Assembly (NCBI RefSeq): GCF_950295315.1
Contig: NC_080171.1
Coordinates: forward strand, 117,857,064 to 117,921,063
Length of the DNA stretch: 64,000 nt
Direction of reading: 5' to 3'
From: Erinaceus europaeus
Taxonomy: Eukaryota; Chordata; Mammalia; Eulipotyphla; Erinaceidae
Shown here: positions 10,916 through 23,203 of the stretch, piece after piece
How the letters are laid out: the number at the start of each line of letters is the position of its first letter
How positions within the stretch are numbered: the first letter of the stretch is position 1
Translations under genes and position numbers: made by a program
Notes under the pieces: generated by a model
Databases searched by the model: none
Told to the model about the DNA's origin: nothing
The model's input: the letters and a program-made list of their open reading frames with translations, nothing else

Positions 10916-13900
10916 TAATAATAATGAGGAGGAAGAGGAGGAAATTTCTGGAAAAGTTTCTCAAACTTTCATATTTCTTTCCAGTTCCTGAGCCATAGGG
11001 GTCAAAAACTCTGGACACCTCCAGGGCTGCCCCACAGTCACTCAGCAGCAAGCCAATGGGCTCCATAGCGTCCTGCACCCATAAGGCCCAGGTAGACGCA
11101 GACCAAGTGGGCCTCAGGCAGTAGGAGAGTGACTGCTGGCCTTGATGTTCAACTTGGTAAGAGTGCAAAGGATTCAATGAGAACTGTGTTTGAAATGTCC
11201 TGGTGTTTTCTGGTTGTTTGTGTGGTTTTGTTTTTCATTTTTAAGTTTATTTTTGCTTTTGCTCCATCTCCCGGAGTACAACTTCCCTTGCACACTGGGA
11301 AAAGACAGTGAGAGAGTTTATTTCCTGAAATTATAAATTTCTATTCTTGAATAAAGAACGATGTGTTCTAAGGTTGAGCAGATGGTTCAAGGTTCCAAAT
11401 TTTTACATTAACTTCAGTTCTGTGTTACAGCCATTTAACTATGTCTGGAAGTAAGAAGGGCTATTTGAAGTGAGGGCTACCCCAGGCAATCCAGACAATT
11501 ACCCCAGGCAATTTCAGGGTGAGAAGTCTCTTTCCAGTAGCAGGGAGCATGCAGAGGAGGGGCTTTCTCTGCACCTGCCTGAAGGCTTCTGAACACCAGA
11601 TCCTTAGGACTGACTGTGCCCATCTCTAAACTTCAACTTCTCCCAGATTCTCTCCTTCAGAGTCTTGAAATCACAGACTTGAGCTTTATCTAGGCCTTGC
11701 CACCAACTCACCGGAGTCTGTGCATTTTACCTAGATTCTCTAAACCATTGCTTCCCTGTTTCATAGTAAATTCTTAACCACTGTTGATTTCAGTCTTCCT
11801 GCAGAGTTTGAATCAGGTGAGAAGTAATATAGAATAAGACAAAGATCTGAACTTGAAATGATTGTAGGTCAGGCTGGGATGAAGGCCAAAGCCAGTGTGC
11901 AACTCCTTTCTTTTAAGGTAAGAAAGTTTGAGGAAAACATCAAGGGAGAGTTAGAGCTGTAGTGTGTTTTCTGTCGACTGCCTCGAGTATAACTGGAGCC
12001 TAACTTGTATCTGGTGGAGGAGAGAGGTCCCTGGGGCCAGGTCACATCCCCAGGTCTGGTCACCACTTGGAAGTAGAAGTGAGGGGGTGGGGGTGGGGGA
12101 GGCTGGTAGCTGGAAGATAGATTCAAGGTGAGAGAAAGTAGGCTATAGAGAAGAAAAAGACAGAGATAGAGAAGAGAGAAATCAAGTGAGTTGAGTCATG
12201 CATGGAATGATCAGTAAAATGAAAAACTCACTTATGTGTGAGCACAAAAAAACAGGAGTAGAGGCTCCTCTTCCCAAAGGTGTTGGAGTGTTTTTATTAC
12301 TCTCTTTCACCGAGGGTAACCAAACGAAATGGTCCTTCTTAGTGAAAAGAGACTTTCCCTTCCATCAAACATTGGATCACTGGGAAAGTCATGATGCATT
12401 TTTGCACAGAAAAACATAGGGGGAAAAATACATCATGACTTCGCTGACAGTCCAGTAAGTACCAAAACCATGGGGATGAGTGTTCAGGAAGGGGGTGGAC
12501 AGCAAGCTGTGTCATTAAGATAGCTACACACACACACACACACACACAGAGCACAGGCTCCTTCCTGCACATCTCATCTCAAACCCTCCCACTCTCCTTG
12601 AAGCCCGCTCCTGCCATCCTTGCTGTGGCATCCCTGCCACTCCTGGGAGGACCGTGTCAGAGGAGTGATGATCACAGCTGCTGATTTGAAGAATGGTGCT
12701 GCAGCTTTGAAGAGATCCCAGAGGAAGTCTGTGAAGTGCTTGCTTGCAGAGCAGTCCCCATCGGAGTCAGCAGGATGGCAAATGACAGCAGTCTTGAAGG
12801 TGAGAGAATGCCAAACCTATGGTCGTCCCTAGTGCATCTGCTCAGAGACTGCAGGAAAGGAGTGGAGAAGGCTCAGAATAAAATGGACACAAAAATGGAA
12901 GAGGCCACTTCACTCCTAGAAGCACTGCTTTCAGTCTGTAGATTCCGTGCACAGTGTCTCATTGATCTAGATAGTGTTTCATGAAGACAGTTCCTCCTCC
13001 ATCCATGGGGGGCTGGACAACATCTTCAGATGCGACCAGTGCTCTGTGTTTCCCAAATGTCATCTCATTGAGCCAGAGGTCTGTGGTCGTCCACACCAGC
13101 TTCTCCAACAGGCTCTTATTTCTCTTTGGCATCTTTGAGCTTCCTAGATTTTTATTCCAAAAAACTTCTTTTCTTTGGTTGACTTTTTTTTCCCCTTGCA
13201 AAACAAAAAGTCCTTCAAATGACTGCACACCCACCAGGAAAAATATTCTCAAGTGCTTTTAGCTCTGCAAAACAGAAAATGCTCTAAAATAAAACCCATT
13301 GTTGGGTTACTGAGAGCTTCTGTTTGGGGTGGGAGGCTGGGAAGTGGGGGGCAGGCAAGGGGCCCAGAGACCCCTTCAAAGGACTTTCCATCTGGAAATG
13401 CAGCGTGCGTGTGTGTGTGTGGGGGGGGGGCAGGGTGTGGAAAGCCAGCACACAGGAAATGTGAGTTCTTTAAAAACAAACAAACAAACCAAACAACAAA
13501 AGAAAACTGAGTTATTTTCCAAAAGTGAACTGAATGGAACCACATGGGTCTGTGCTTTGTGCACTGGTCCAGCCTTCCCAGCCTGAACTCAGATGCTTGG
13601 CAACTCTGAACTCTCCCCAAGACAGATGTTCCCTGTAGTCCCTGGGACCACTGCTCTCTGTCCTTCTTGCCAGAGTCCCCCCGCCCCAGATCCTGTGAAA
13701 CCCCCTTATGAAGTGACCTGTGGACTGAGCTTCTCTGCTAGTCTGTGAGTCGTAAGCCTCTCAGGAGAAGATACAATTTCAACAGGGAAGCTTGAAGGTA
13801 GAAGTGGAATTTGGGCCAGATTACAGAGCATCAGTTGCTAAGACCTCAGCTACAAAGCCAGGCAGGATTCACCTCCTATCCAAGGGAGATATGTCCCAAG

Positions 13901-13944
13901 ACACCATGTGCACATGCTTGAGGCCTGCACATACTATATAAGAT
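10916..13944. other. Unique sequence with small microsatellites
   Basis: No family-level match. It holds a (CA)n at 12529-12550 and short GT/G runs near 13407. A short stretch at 12745-12800 has a pyrimidine-cag before an ATG and a gtgaga after it, which looks exon-like but is unsupported. Confidence 0.4.
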
Positions 13945-14103
13945 AGATGTCTATATTTCTCTCCCCTTCTCTGTCTTCCCCTCCTCTCTCCATTTCTCTC
14001 TGTCCTATCTAATGACAACATCAATTACAACAACAACTACTACTACTACAACAATAAAACAACTAGGGCAACAAAAGGGAATAAATAAATAAATAAATAG
14101 TTT
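13945..14103 (+). mobile_element. SINE-A, 5'-truncated
   Basis: Only the CT body (ctgtcttcccctcctctctc) and the CAACAACTACTAC tail ending in aaataaataaataaatag are present. The tRNA head is absent. Confidence 0.88.
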
Positions 14104-14188
14104 TTTAAAAGATTGTGGAAGTAATATTCTTCTTATATGGAAAAAAATCCTGAAGGTTCTTTGTGGGTTGTGCTCAGTGAGCTGTACC

Positions 14189-14414
14189 ACACACACACTC
14201 ACACACACACACACACACATCACACACACACACACACCACACACACACTCACACACACACACTTACAACACACACATACACACACAGTCACACACACCAC
14301 ACACACACGCACACACACAACACACACACTCACACACACACACTCACACACACACGCACACACACACACACACGCGCACGCACACACACTCACACCACAC
14401 ACACACCACACACA

Positions 14415-14449
<35 letters not shown>
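14189..14449. repeat. Complex CA-rich minisatellite
   Basis: About 260 bp of (CA)n broken by CT, CG, CAT and ACC interruptions at irregular spacing. His/Thr and Val/Cys frames across it are not genes. Confidence 0.95.
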
Positions 14450-14451
<2 letters not shown>

Positions 14452-14732
14452 CCCTCAGCCTTCACCTGCTTCACACAAAACGCGAGCAGCAGAGGAGCAC
14501 AGGATTTGCAAGCAGGAGCTCCCGAGGTGCACCCCCAGCATGGTGTCTGTCAGTGGGGCGCTCTGGTGCCTCTTCATCTCTCATGCTCATAAATAAATGC
14601 ACTGCTGCTGCCATAGTTCACTTGGATAGTTACTGCTTTGCCATGTGTGTCATCCAGCCTCTAGCCTATCCCCCACTCTTTGTCTCTATATGAAATAACT
14701 AACTAACAAAGTAAAAAATAAGTAAATAAAGT

Positions 14733-15058
14733 GGGTCCTGGCAGTGGCACATGAGTATAGAATATATATTACAACATTCAAGAACCTGCATTCAAGCCTC
14801 GGTACTCACCTACAGAAAGAAAGCTTCAGGAGTGGCAGAGGAAGGAGTGCCACAGCCTTCACCCACACTCAGGGTGGTAACTTTTTTTTTTTAACCAGAG
14901 CACTGCTCAACTCTGGTTTCTAATGCTGCAAGGATGGAATCTGGGTCTTCGTAGCCTTGGGCAAAAATTCTTTCTGCATAACCATTATGCTATCTACTCC
15001 TCTCTCCTCCCCTTTCCCTATTGATTTCTCTCTATCCAATAAATTAAATTAAATGTTA
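14733..15058 (+). mobile_element. SINE-B split by an inverted SINE-C
   Basis: The head cctggcagtggcacatgag and diverged box B attcaagcctcgg come first. After the inserted SINE-C the body resumes (tattgatttctctctatcca) and ends ataaattaaattaaatg. Confidence 0.78.
14882..14998 (-). mobile_element. SINE-C nested in SINE-B
   Basis: Reads ttaaccagagcactgctcaa and, near the right end, ataaccattatgctatctac, which is the reverse complement of the SINE-C head and end. Confidence 0.88.
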
Positions 15059-15121
15059 AAAATGGAATAAGTCTTTTAAAAAAAGAAATAAATCATTTTA
15101 GATACTTTAAGAAACAGGATT

Positions 15122-15400
15122 GAGGGAGTGGGGCAGTAGCGCAGTGGGTAGCGCAAGTCGCACAAAGCGCAAGGACCAGTGTAAGGATCCCGGCTCAAGC
15201 CCCCGGCTCCCCACCTGCAGGGGAGTCGCTTCACAGGCGATGAAGCAGGTCTGCAGGTGTCTGTCTTTCTCTCTCCCTCTCTGTCTTCCCCTCCTCTCTC
15301 CATTTCTCTCTGTCCTATCCAACAACGACGACATCAATAACTACAACAATAAAAAAAGGGCAACAAAAGAGAATAAATAAATACATATTTTCTAAAAAGA
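15122..15400 (+). mobile_element. SINE-A, full length
   Basis: Flanked by a perfect 13-bp repeat aagaaacaggatt (15109-15121 and 15401-15413). Head gagggagtggggcagtagcg and a CAACGACGACATC tail. Confidence 0.96.
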
Positions 15401-15722
15401 AAGAAACAGGATTTAATACAAGAAAGTGTGTGTATAGAAAACTGTTGGGAGGGCTGAGTGTTCTCAGCTGGGCATTCGGGACACCGTGGAAACGACACAG
15501 AGGAACAATCCCTTCCTCTGAGGGTCTCACAGATGCTTTCCTGCTTCCCACAACAGGATCTAGAACCCAGGACACTGGTGAGAACAAAGCAACTAGCACT
15601 CAACAAACAGACAAAATCTGATCTCTACAAGTTGTTTTCTGGTGCAGAACAAGAATGGTTTCTGCCTCACTACTGGCTTCCAATTCTCTCAGCAACACAG
15701 TCAGTCATTAAAACATACTCCA

Positions 15723-16003
15723 GGGAGTCGGGCTGTAGTGCAGCGGGTTAAGCACAGGTGGCGCAAAGCACAAGGACCGGCATAAGGATCCCGGTTCGAA
15801 CCCCAGCTTCCCACCTGCAGGGGAGTCGCTTCACAGGCGGTGAAGCAGGTCTGCAGGTGTCTGTCTTTCTCTCCTCCTCTCTGTCTTCCCCTCCTCTCTC
15901 CATTTCTTTCTGTCCTATCCAACAAGGACAACAACAATAATAACTACAACAATAAAACAATAAGGGCAACAAAAGGGAATAAATAAATAAAATAAAATAA
16001 AGA
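15723..16003 (+). mobile_element. SINE-A, full length
   Basis: Flanked by a perfect 13-bp repeat aaaacatactcca (15710-15722 and 16004-16016). Head gggagtcgggctgtagtg and box B ggttcgaacccc. Confidence 0.97.
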
Positions 16004-16016
16004 AAAACATACTCCA

Positions 16017-16333
16017 CATGCACTGTTTCAACAGCACAACAGGATGAGGCATGTTGTCCGTAGCTTTCCAAGTTTGTTAGGAATAAGATAGACAATGACC
16101 GAGCCAGTCAATCTCTGCAGCTTCTCAATAATCCTTTGAACTTTGTCCCAGGTGTGCAAGCATGGAGGCTAAAAGCATTTCCTGGACTCCTGGACACTAA
16201 AATTATTATCTGCATTAACAAAGCAAAGGCTAAAAAATTCTTCCATCCACCAATACTTCTTTACTCTCTTTTATCAGTCTTCAAAGTAGCTGGTTAACTG
16301 ATTCAGTCAGATATCTTACCTCGATTTGAACGA

Positions 16334-16336
<3 letters not shown>
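16017..16336. other. No feature recognised
   Basis: Unique-looking sequence. Confidence 0.4.

Positions 16337-16385
<49 letters not shown>
16337..16385. repeat. (TG)n microsatellite
   Basis: About 24 uninterrupted TG units. Confidence 0.95.
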
Positions 16386-16387
<2 letters not shown>

Positions 16388-17900
16388 ACTTGAATGTGTG
16401 TTCATACTTGGTTTTGCCATGGGGTCCTTCAGCTGTCTGATAAAGGTCAAGAATCCTAGTTTTGAATAGTGTTTTAATGCATAAAATCAAACTCATAAGA
16501 TTTCAAAGGAAACCCATTATATTGATATAACTATCTCATTTTAATTGATTATCTGTATGATCTACATGTTTAACTATTTAATGTCTTGGGTCAGGCCTCA
16601 AAACCAATGCATTGTTAGTATATAATGAATGTGTACCTCCCAGATATTTGTAGAAACTGAATTGTGCTATAAGATTATCTTAATTTTATAGGTAGTAAAA
16701 ATCACAAGTTCTGCTAATTTTAGTCTGTTGCCCACCGCTAAAAATAAAGGGGATGTGAAATTCAGAGATGGCTGAGTGAAAGTTAAGATACATTTCTTTC
16801 TTCCATCCAAGTTTACCAACCCTGAAAGAATGTGAACTAGCATCCCCTTGGCTTGAGGGTTTTCTTTCCCCTCATAGACAAGGTCAGCTAGCCATCACCA
16901 TCTGTGCTCCAGCCCTCTACAGGGGTGGTGGGAGATGGAAGCAGAGATCAATAGATTCTTTCTACAGATGGACTCACTCCCATTTGATAGGATGAAGCTA
17001 GATGGCCACACCTAGCTCTGTGAGATGCTAAAATGTATAGACGTCATACAGGCAGTCATGTGTCCAAAATAAAACTCAGTAAGTTATATTGCTGTAAGAG
17101 CAAAGGGCAGAGCAAACACTGGTGTGATTCATCAACAGTCTCTGGCTTACTCTCTCATGTCACCAAAAAAAAAAAAAAAAAAAGTACAAATAACAAAAAG
17201 CTCCAATGAGTTGAATTCTATTGCTCAGATTTGCTTACAGTTTGCTTTCTCTGTTTGGAAAATACCTGCAAAGTGTTTCTTCAGTATTCTCCAGACTTAC
17301 TACTAACTATTGAAATAGACCTCTATGACTAGAAGCCAAAGAATAAAGGTCCATTGTGGACTCGTGAATCTAGCAATGACCTAATTTGGTTTTCTAGTCA
17401 ATCAACCTGCCTTGCCGAGAGATCTGAAATTATACTGCTCACTCTAGCTCTGTTACCGAACTCCTAATTCACACTATACTTGATGGTTTCTATATTACAG
17501 TTAGTGGATATTTTCAAACATTTTTGTTCCATTTCTCCAAAAGACATCTGGCCATTTTTATGGACTGATAATTCTCCTAAGACCAAACTGTGAAGTTTTT
17601 GGAGGAACTGCCATGTTTTCAACATTCCTCTTCTGTGTCACAGAGGCAAAACAACCTGACAGGTGATGAAATGTGAAACTCTACACATTTTGGGTTCGTC
17701 TGTTTTGATGCAATTGCCCAACAAGGACTCTCACTTGAGGCTACCCTCGCCCTTGACTAGGTGGAAACTCCTGCAAGAATGTCTATATCCACATGTAAAA
17801 GGAAGACATCAGAGTCTTCACATCCCTATGGTCACGATATGGTCACAGCAATGAGAAGACAGGTGCTGTGAGATGTGACCTACACATCCATCTTGCACAG
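16386..17900. other. No feature recognised
   Basis: AT-rich unique sequence with one A run (17164-17183). Confidence 0.4.
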
Positions 17901-17939
17901 AATCCACAGCAACTTGGAGAGTCTGACAAAAACTTCCTA

Positions 17940-18130
17940 AAATAATCTGAAGGTTTGGCTGTAAACCGCAGTCATGATTCTAACGTCATCTTAAATGTGG
18001 TCAAAGAGGGTGATGACTTGTTGGGTGAGGTATATTTACACATCTTAGGGACATGCAGAACTGTACCCTTGTGAGAACAACAACCTGTAATTTGGCATTT
18101 CCTTAGTAAAGTGATTTTTAAGTAATAAAT
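17940..18130 (+). mobile_element. Possible old L1 3' terminus
   Basis: ctgtacccttgtgagaacaa...cctgtaattt...ttagtaaagtgat...aagtaataaa has the order of L1 3' ends elsewhere in the window, but diverged. Confidence 0.4.
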
Positions 18131-18584
18131 GTGTTTAAAAGAATAAGATTCAATTTTACTATCTGTTGTCACTCTGGAGATCAGATGATTAGAATGTGTC
18201 AACCTCGACTCGTGGCTTTGTACATCTTCTGTTACAAGATCCCAAACTTTACAGACAGTACTGGATCTTGTTACATTTATGAAAGAGATTCCATTAAACA
18301 GATTCCTTTGTAACATAATTATAATGCTAAGCAACCATCCAGATCAGTTTTTCTGGTCTTGTATTTGCCTTCTCCTTATTCCCACATTTTCATTGCAGGT
18401 TGCATCAAATGAAATTCTTCTCATGTTTTATAATGGATTTCTGTCATAGACCCAAGTTTTCACTTTGTGAGATCTAGCTCCTTCTCCATGGTTGTATTTC
18501 AGTGTTCCTAGCAATGTTTCCTGTGCAATGTCTTCAGTGTAACTGCCTTTTGTGCATGAACTAGAATGGGCTGCTGATGGACAT
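18131..18584. other. No feature recognised
   Basis: Unique-looking sequence. Confidence 0.4.
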
Positions 18585-18728
18585 CCTGGGACAGAGTGCA
18601 GCAACTACACATTTGGATTTGGAAGCATGAGGTCCCAAGTTCAATCCCTGGCATTGCATGTTTCAGAGTGATTTTCTGGTTCTCTCTCTCTCTCTCTCAT
18701 CAATAAATAGGCAAATCTTTACAAAAAG
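18585..18728 (+). mobile_element. SINE-D
   Basis: Contains aagcatgaggtcccaagttc and aatccctggcattgcatg, then a CT run and a tcaataaataggcaaatc tail. Confidence 0.75.
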
Positions 18729-18862
18729 CATAGAGCATGTCAAGTATATTGTCAAAATGTTGAACGCTGGAACTAAAACCTACAATTTAGATTCAGAAGA
18801 GACACTATTTTAGATGACTGATTGATTTTTATTTTTAAGGGCTGTATTAGAAAAGTATATCC

Positions 18863-19082
18863 AGGGGCCCCAGGCAGTGATGCGCCTGATTAAGTGCACA
18901 CACACATTACTGTGCACAAGGACTCAGGTTCAAGCCCCCCCCCCAGTCCCCACCTGCAGAAGAAAAGCTTCACGAGTGGTGGAGCAGGTATGCAGGTGTC
19001 TTCCTGTCTCTCTCTTTCTCTGTCTCCCCTCTTCCCTCAATTTTTCTGTCTCTATCCAATAATAAATAAAAAGCTTAAAAAT
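18863..19082 (+). mobile_element. SINE-B
   Basis: Head ggggccccaggcagtgatgc, box B ggttcaagcccc, core ccccacctgcag and tail ctctatccaataataaata. Confidence 0.93.
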
Positions 19083-19355
19083 ATATGTCTATTCATGGCT
19101 CAAACCTCCTAGTAATGTTTTCTGGGAGAAATACTAATAGTATTAATAACAACAATAATCCTACTTTTTATTAAGTGTTTACTACTGGCTGATCATTGTG
19201 TTGAATATTTTCTGTGTTTTATATCAACTATGTTCCTAACTACCATATACTATAAATAATATATTCTATAGATGAGAAAACCAATTGTTTCACTTGGGGA
19301 CTTATGTTTAATAAACAATAAAGACAGGACCCTAGTCTATTTCTTTTTTTAAAAA
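19083..19355. other. No feature recognised
   Basis: Short AT-rich interval between SINEs. Confidence 0.4.
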
Positions 19356-19560
19356 ATTATCTTTATTTATGTATTTGATAAAAATAGCCAATACTGAGAG
19401 GGAAGAGGGGTGATGGAGAGGGAGAGAGACAGAGAGACACATGCAGACCTGCTTCACCACTTGCAAAGCTTTCCCCCTGCAGGTAGGGGCTGGGGTCTCG
19501 AACCTGGGTCCTTACACATTGTAAGAAATTCACTCAGCCAGGTGCACCACCACCCGGCCT
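19356..19560 (-). mobile_element. SINE-B
   Basis: Minus-strand head ggccgggtggtggtgcacc, box B ggttcgagacc, core cctgcagggggaaagc. Imperfect flanks accctagtc and acccttgtc. Confidence 0.93.
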
Positions 19561-19744
19561 CAACCCTTGTCCAATTCTACCTCATTCCATGGTCCTTTTC
19601 AAATCACTTTGCTATCCTACCTATATATTTGCACCAACCTTCCTATCTGTTGCTTAATCATTTACAACTACAGAAGACTACCAGATAATCCCTAACTAAA
19701 CAACGAACATCATTTCTCATCTTCTAGTTGACATGCTCTCTAAG

Positions 19745-20240
19745 ATGTCTCAGAAGCAGACTGGGAGTATGGATCGACCTACCAAGCCCACACCCAGCGG
19801 GAAAGCAATTACAGAAGCCAGAACGCCTACCTTCTGCACCCCAAAACCAATCTTGATCCAGACTCCTAGTGGAGGAAAAATGACAGGAGGAAGAAAATAA
19901 GAGGGCTCTGCACTCCAGTTCCATCAGCACCTAGAGAAAGAGGAGGAAAAGGAGAAGGACATATGGAGGTAGTAATGGTGTTATGAGTGGCTTGTAGGGG
20001 AAGAGAGGATTGGACCTGGAAAAAAAGGGGGCAATTATGTATAAATGTAGACAGATACAATTTATGTGTAGATTGTAGAGATGATGGTTGGCCCATGTCT
20101 ACAACCATGAAGGAACTGTAGTGGCTTACAGTGGAGAGACTGAAGATTCAGAACTCTGGTGATGGGAATGGTGTGGAATTGTACCATTGATGACATGTAA
20201 TTGTGTAAATCAACATTAAATCACTAATAAAATTTAAAAC
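19745..20240 (+). mobile_element. L1 3' UTR, 5'-truncated
   Basis: The opening gcagactgggagtatggatc and the end ggaatggtgtggaattgtac...taaatcactaataaaa match the L1 3' UTR at 9076 and 40870. The middle has extra purine-rich sequence. Confidence 0.8.
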
Positions 20241-22770
20241 TATGTAAAAAACAGATTTCAGAAAGCCTAAAAAACCATGATAATAATAATATGTCTCAGG
20301 AGGTTGAAGGCAAATGAGACAATTAATTGTGCTTTACCTAAACTGATTCCGAGATTAAACAAGCGTACATCAGGGGAGTTTATCATTGCTGTTGTTCATG
20401 TTGCTATTTCATGCTGCAAAATCAAGCGGGTCCGTTTATAAGGAAGTCTGGTTCTTAGTAAACTCATGGACTTTTGTAAATTGTCTCTCCTATCTTTTCT
20501 ATAGCCAAGACTCCAAGATTCCTGGGTAGCACTGAATCAAACGAATGACTAGAGAAACTCTATCATGCAGAGTCACTGAAGAATGGAGAAATGGATAGTT
20601 TTATATGAAATGTGTGTCTTTGCACCTTATTTGCCAGGCCTAGTCAAGTCCCTCAAGGTGACGGGCTCTGAAATGGTTGTTGTTGATGCAGGTTGACTGT
20701 GGAGTCACCAAGCCAAGTCAGAAGTGAACAAGAGCTCTTATCCAGACCCTGAACATGGTCCCCATGGTGCTAAGTCCATAGCTAAAGCTTAAGGAAAAAT
20801 CCAAACTAATGTCTTTGTAAGCTATAGAAACCGGGAAAGAGAAAGCACAGGGGATGTCTTTAGCTTAGTAGTTAAATGACTCAGCCCACAAATAGGGAAT
20901 TGGAAATGAAAATAAATGCTAGACAGGACAGGTATTCTCTCATTCCTTTCTCTCCACCTCCCCACACCCCACCCTGTAGAAGAAAAGAAATGGTAATGCC
21001 AGTGAGCCACGAAGAATCCTGCAAGGGCTGAATATCTGAGAAGCAATTCAAATCCTGTGACTTAACAGAAACCAACTGTGTTGGTTTTATGAGGAAATCT
21101 AAATCATACCAGATACTTCAGGGCCGATCTTGCAAAAAAAAAAAAAAAAAAATCAACAGTCCAAGGTCTTTTCTCACAGAGAGTCATAAGCTGCTTCTCT
21201 GTGAGCAAGCCCTGCCTACAGTGGGTGTATTTCTGTCTGTGGCTGCCTTTGGTCTCCCCCAGAACCCAATACTACATTAGGGACCTGCATTAAAGCGGCA
21301 TTAACACCAAGTGTTCATGTGACACGTTGCTGTTTGCTTCTCCAGCAAGAAGCTGAAAATCTTCGTTGCTGCATGACCTCAACTGGATCACTAGGCGTCA
21401 ACTTCAGAAACTGGGGCCAATTAGCACTTGTTTATAAAATGCATGTGCTTCCCAGCCCCCTCACAGCACACACACACACACACACACACACTCCATATGG
21501 GTGAGGTTTGGCTGTGCTCTCAGATGCCTAGTTCTGGAACTTCATGAGCCAAAGATAGGGTGGAAGCCTCACAACAACAAACAAGGTAGTCAATACACAG
21601 GCCAAGGCTGCAGGGGGACTTTTCAGCATGGCAGACAGTCATCTGAGGTGGTGGTCGTGGAGCAGGAGGGGTGGAGCTGAGGGATGCAGGGGACGGGTCT
21701 GCTCTGCAAGACTGAAACTGCAGAACAGGGTCTGATGGACACTGAGATCTTCTGGAAACCCTTGGGAAAATCTGATTCTCATGTCTGACTCCAGAACTTG
21801 GTTTGCAATGAACACAGGAGCCAGTAAGCCTGATGAACCCGTAGCAGGGAGGACAGGATGCCTCTCAGCTGGCTCAGTTGTGCTATCAAGTGGCCGGTGT
21901 TGTGCTCCATAGGTCAGGGTATCTGTCTGTCTGCCAGCCAGGTCTCAAGATGTCTTCACAGACTCATCATTCTTTCCAAAGTGGACCCAGCTTTGCGTGC
22001 TGTGTGGAAACTGTCTGCTTACAAAACAATCTGACCATTGCCAGATGTGGGCACCTGGCCAGCTTTTACATAATTCAGACTTTTCTTTGCTCAAGATGGT
22101 ACAATTTAAAGGAGCCTTAGAAGTTACGTCTCAACCTTCTCTCTTCTCTCCTCCTCCCTTCGTACTTTGTCTCCATGGCCTTAGCTCGCTCTCTGGTCCA
22201 AACATGCAACGCTGTGTACCAGTACGTTTGGCTGGAAAGCACGAGACTATGCATTTCTCTTGTGCTTGCTCAAAATGAAAAATAACTCTGAGGATCTTCT
22301 GTCTGTCTCCTGCTGCCCAGGCCATGGGCCCCATGCAGGTCTCTCCTCCTGAGCTGTCAGCCTTGGAATACTAGCAAAGGAAGCTCTGAGCTGAGGAATG
22401 TGAGGGGGAGGAGGCAAAGTCCAGCACAGTGGAAGCAGATCAATTTTATTCCTGTCATCAAAAGTAATCTTTTATAATTTAAAGTTGCTCTTCTCATGTA
22501 AGAAGATCAAAGGACTATCCCAGAGCTGGGTTGAATGAATACCGACAAATTTATATTTATAAGTCAAGGCTGAGTTGGGGCTTTCTCTCTGATCGAGTAA
22601 GGTCATAGGTTCTGGGAATTTTAATTCTCACTGCATTTCTTCATTCTAGTGAGTCAGTGACTTTGCTGTTCACCAGGGTTCAAATCATGCTTACTTGGTC
22701 ATCTGGGTCTCATCTGAATGACTGCAGGGCAAGGAAGCCACAGCTTGGCTCTGAGGCCAACACATCTGCC
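20241..22770. other. Unique sequence; one (CA)n
   Basis: No recognised element. It contains an A run at about 21134 and (CA)n at 21469-21490. Confidence 0.4.
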
Positions 22771-22771
22771 G

Positions 22772-22818
22772 GAATACATATGTTTAAAGAACTCTGGGAA
22801 TGGCAAAACCAGCTTCTC

Positions 22819-22866
<48 letters not shown>

Positions 22867-23171
22867 TACCTCTCCCTCTCCCTCTCCCTCTCCCTCTCCC
22901 TCTCCCTCTCCCTCTCCCTCTCCCTCTCCCTCTTCCTCTCCCCCCTCCCCATCCCCTCCCGCTCCCCCTCCCCCTCTCCCTCTCCCTCTCCCTCTGTGTC
23001 TCTCTTTTACATATGTTTAAATACATATGTTTAAATGAATACATATGTTTAAAGAACTCTGGGAATGGCAAAACCAGCTTCTCTCCCTCTCCCCCTCCCC
23101 TCCCTCTCCCACTCCCCTCCCCTCCCCCTTCCCTCCCCTCCCCCTCCCCCTCTCCCTCTCCCTCTGTGTCT

Positions 23172-23200
<29 letters not shown>
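22772..23200. repeat. 265-bp tandem duplication with CT satellites
   Basis: The block beginning gaatacatatgtttaaagaa and continuing to the SINE-like ccagcttctct occurs at 22772 and again at 23037. Each is followed by a (CT)n/(CCCTCT)n run and then ctctgtgtct. Three copies of atacatatgttta sit at the junction. A (CA)n ends the second unit. Confidence 0.88.

Positions 23201-23203
<3 letters not shown>

Noticed and set aside
14137..14596. Long His/Thr and Val/Cys frames
   Set aside because: Translation of a CA minisatellite.
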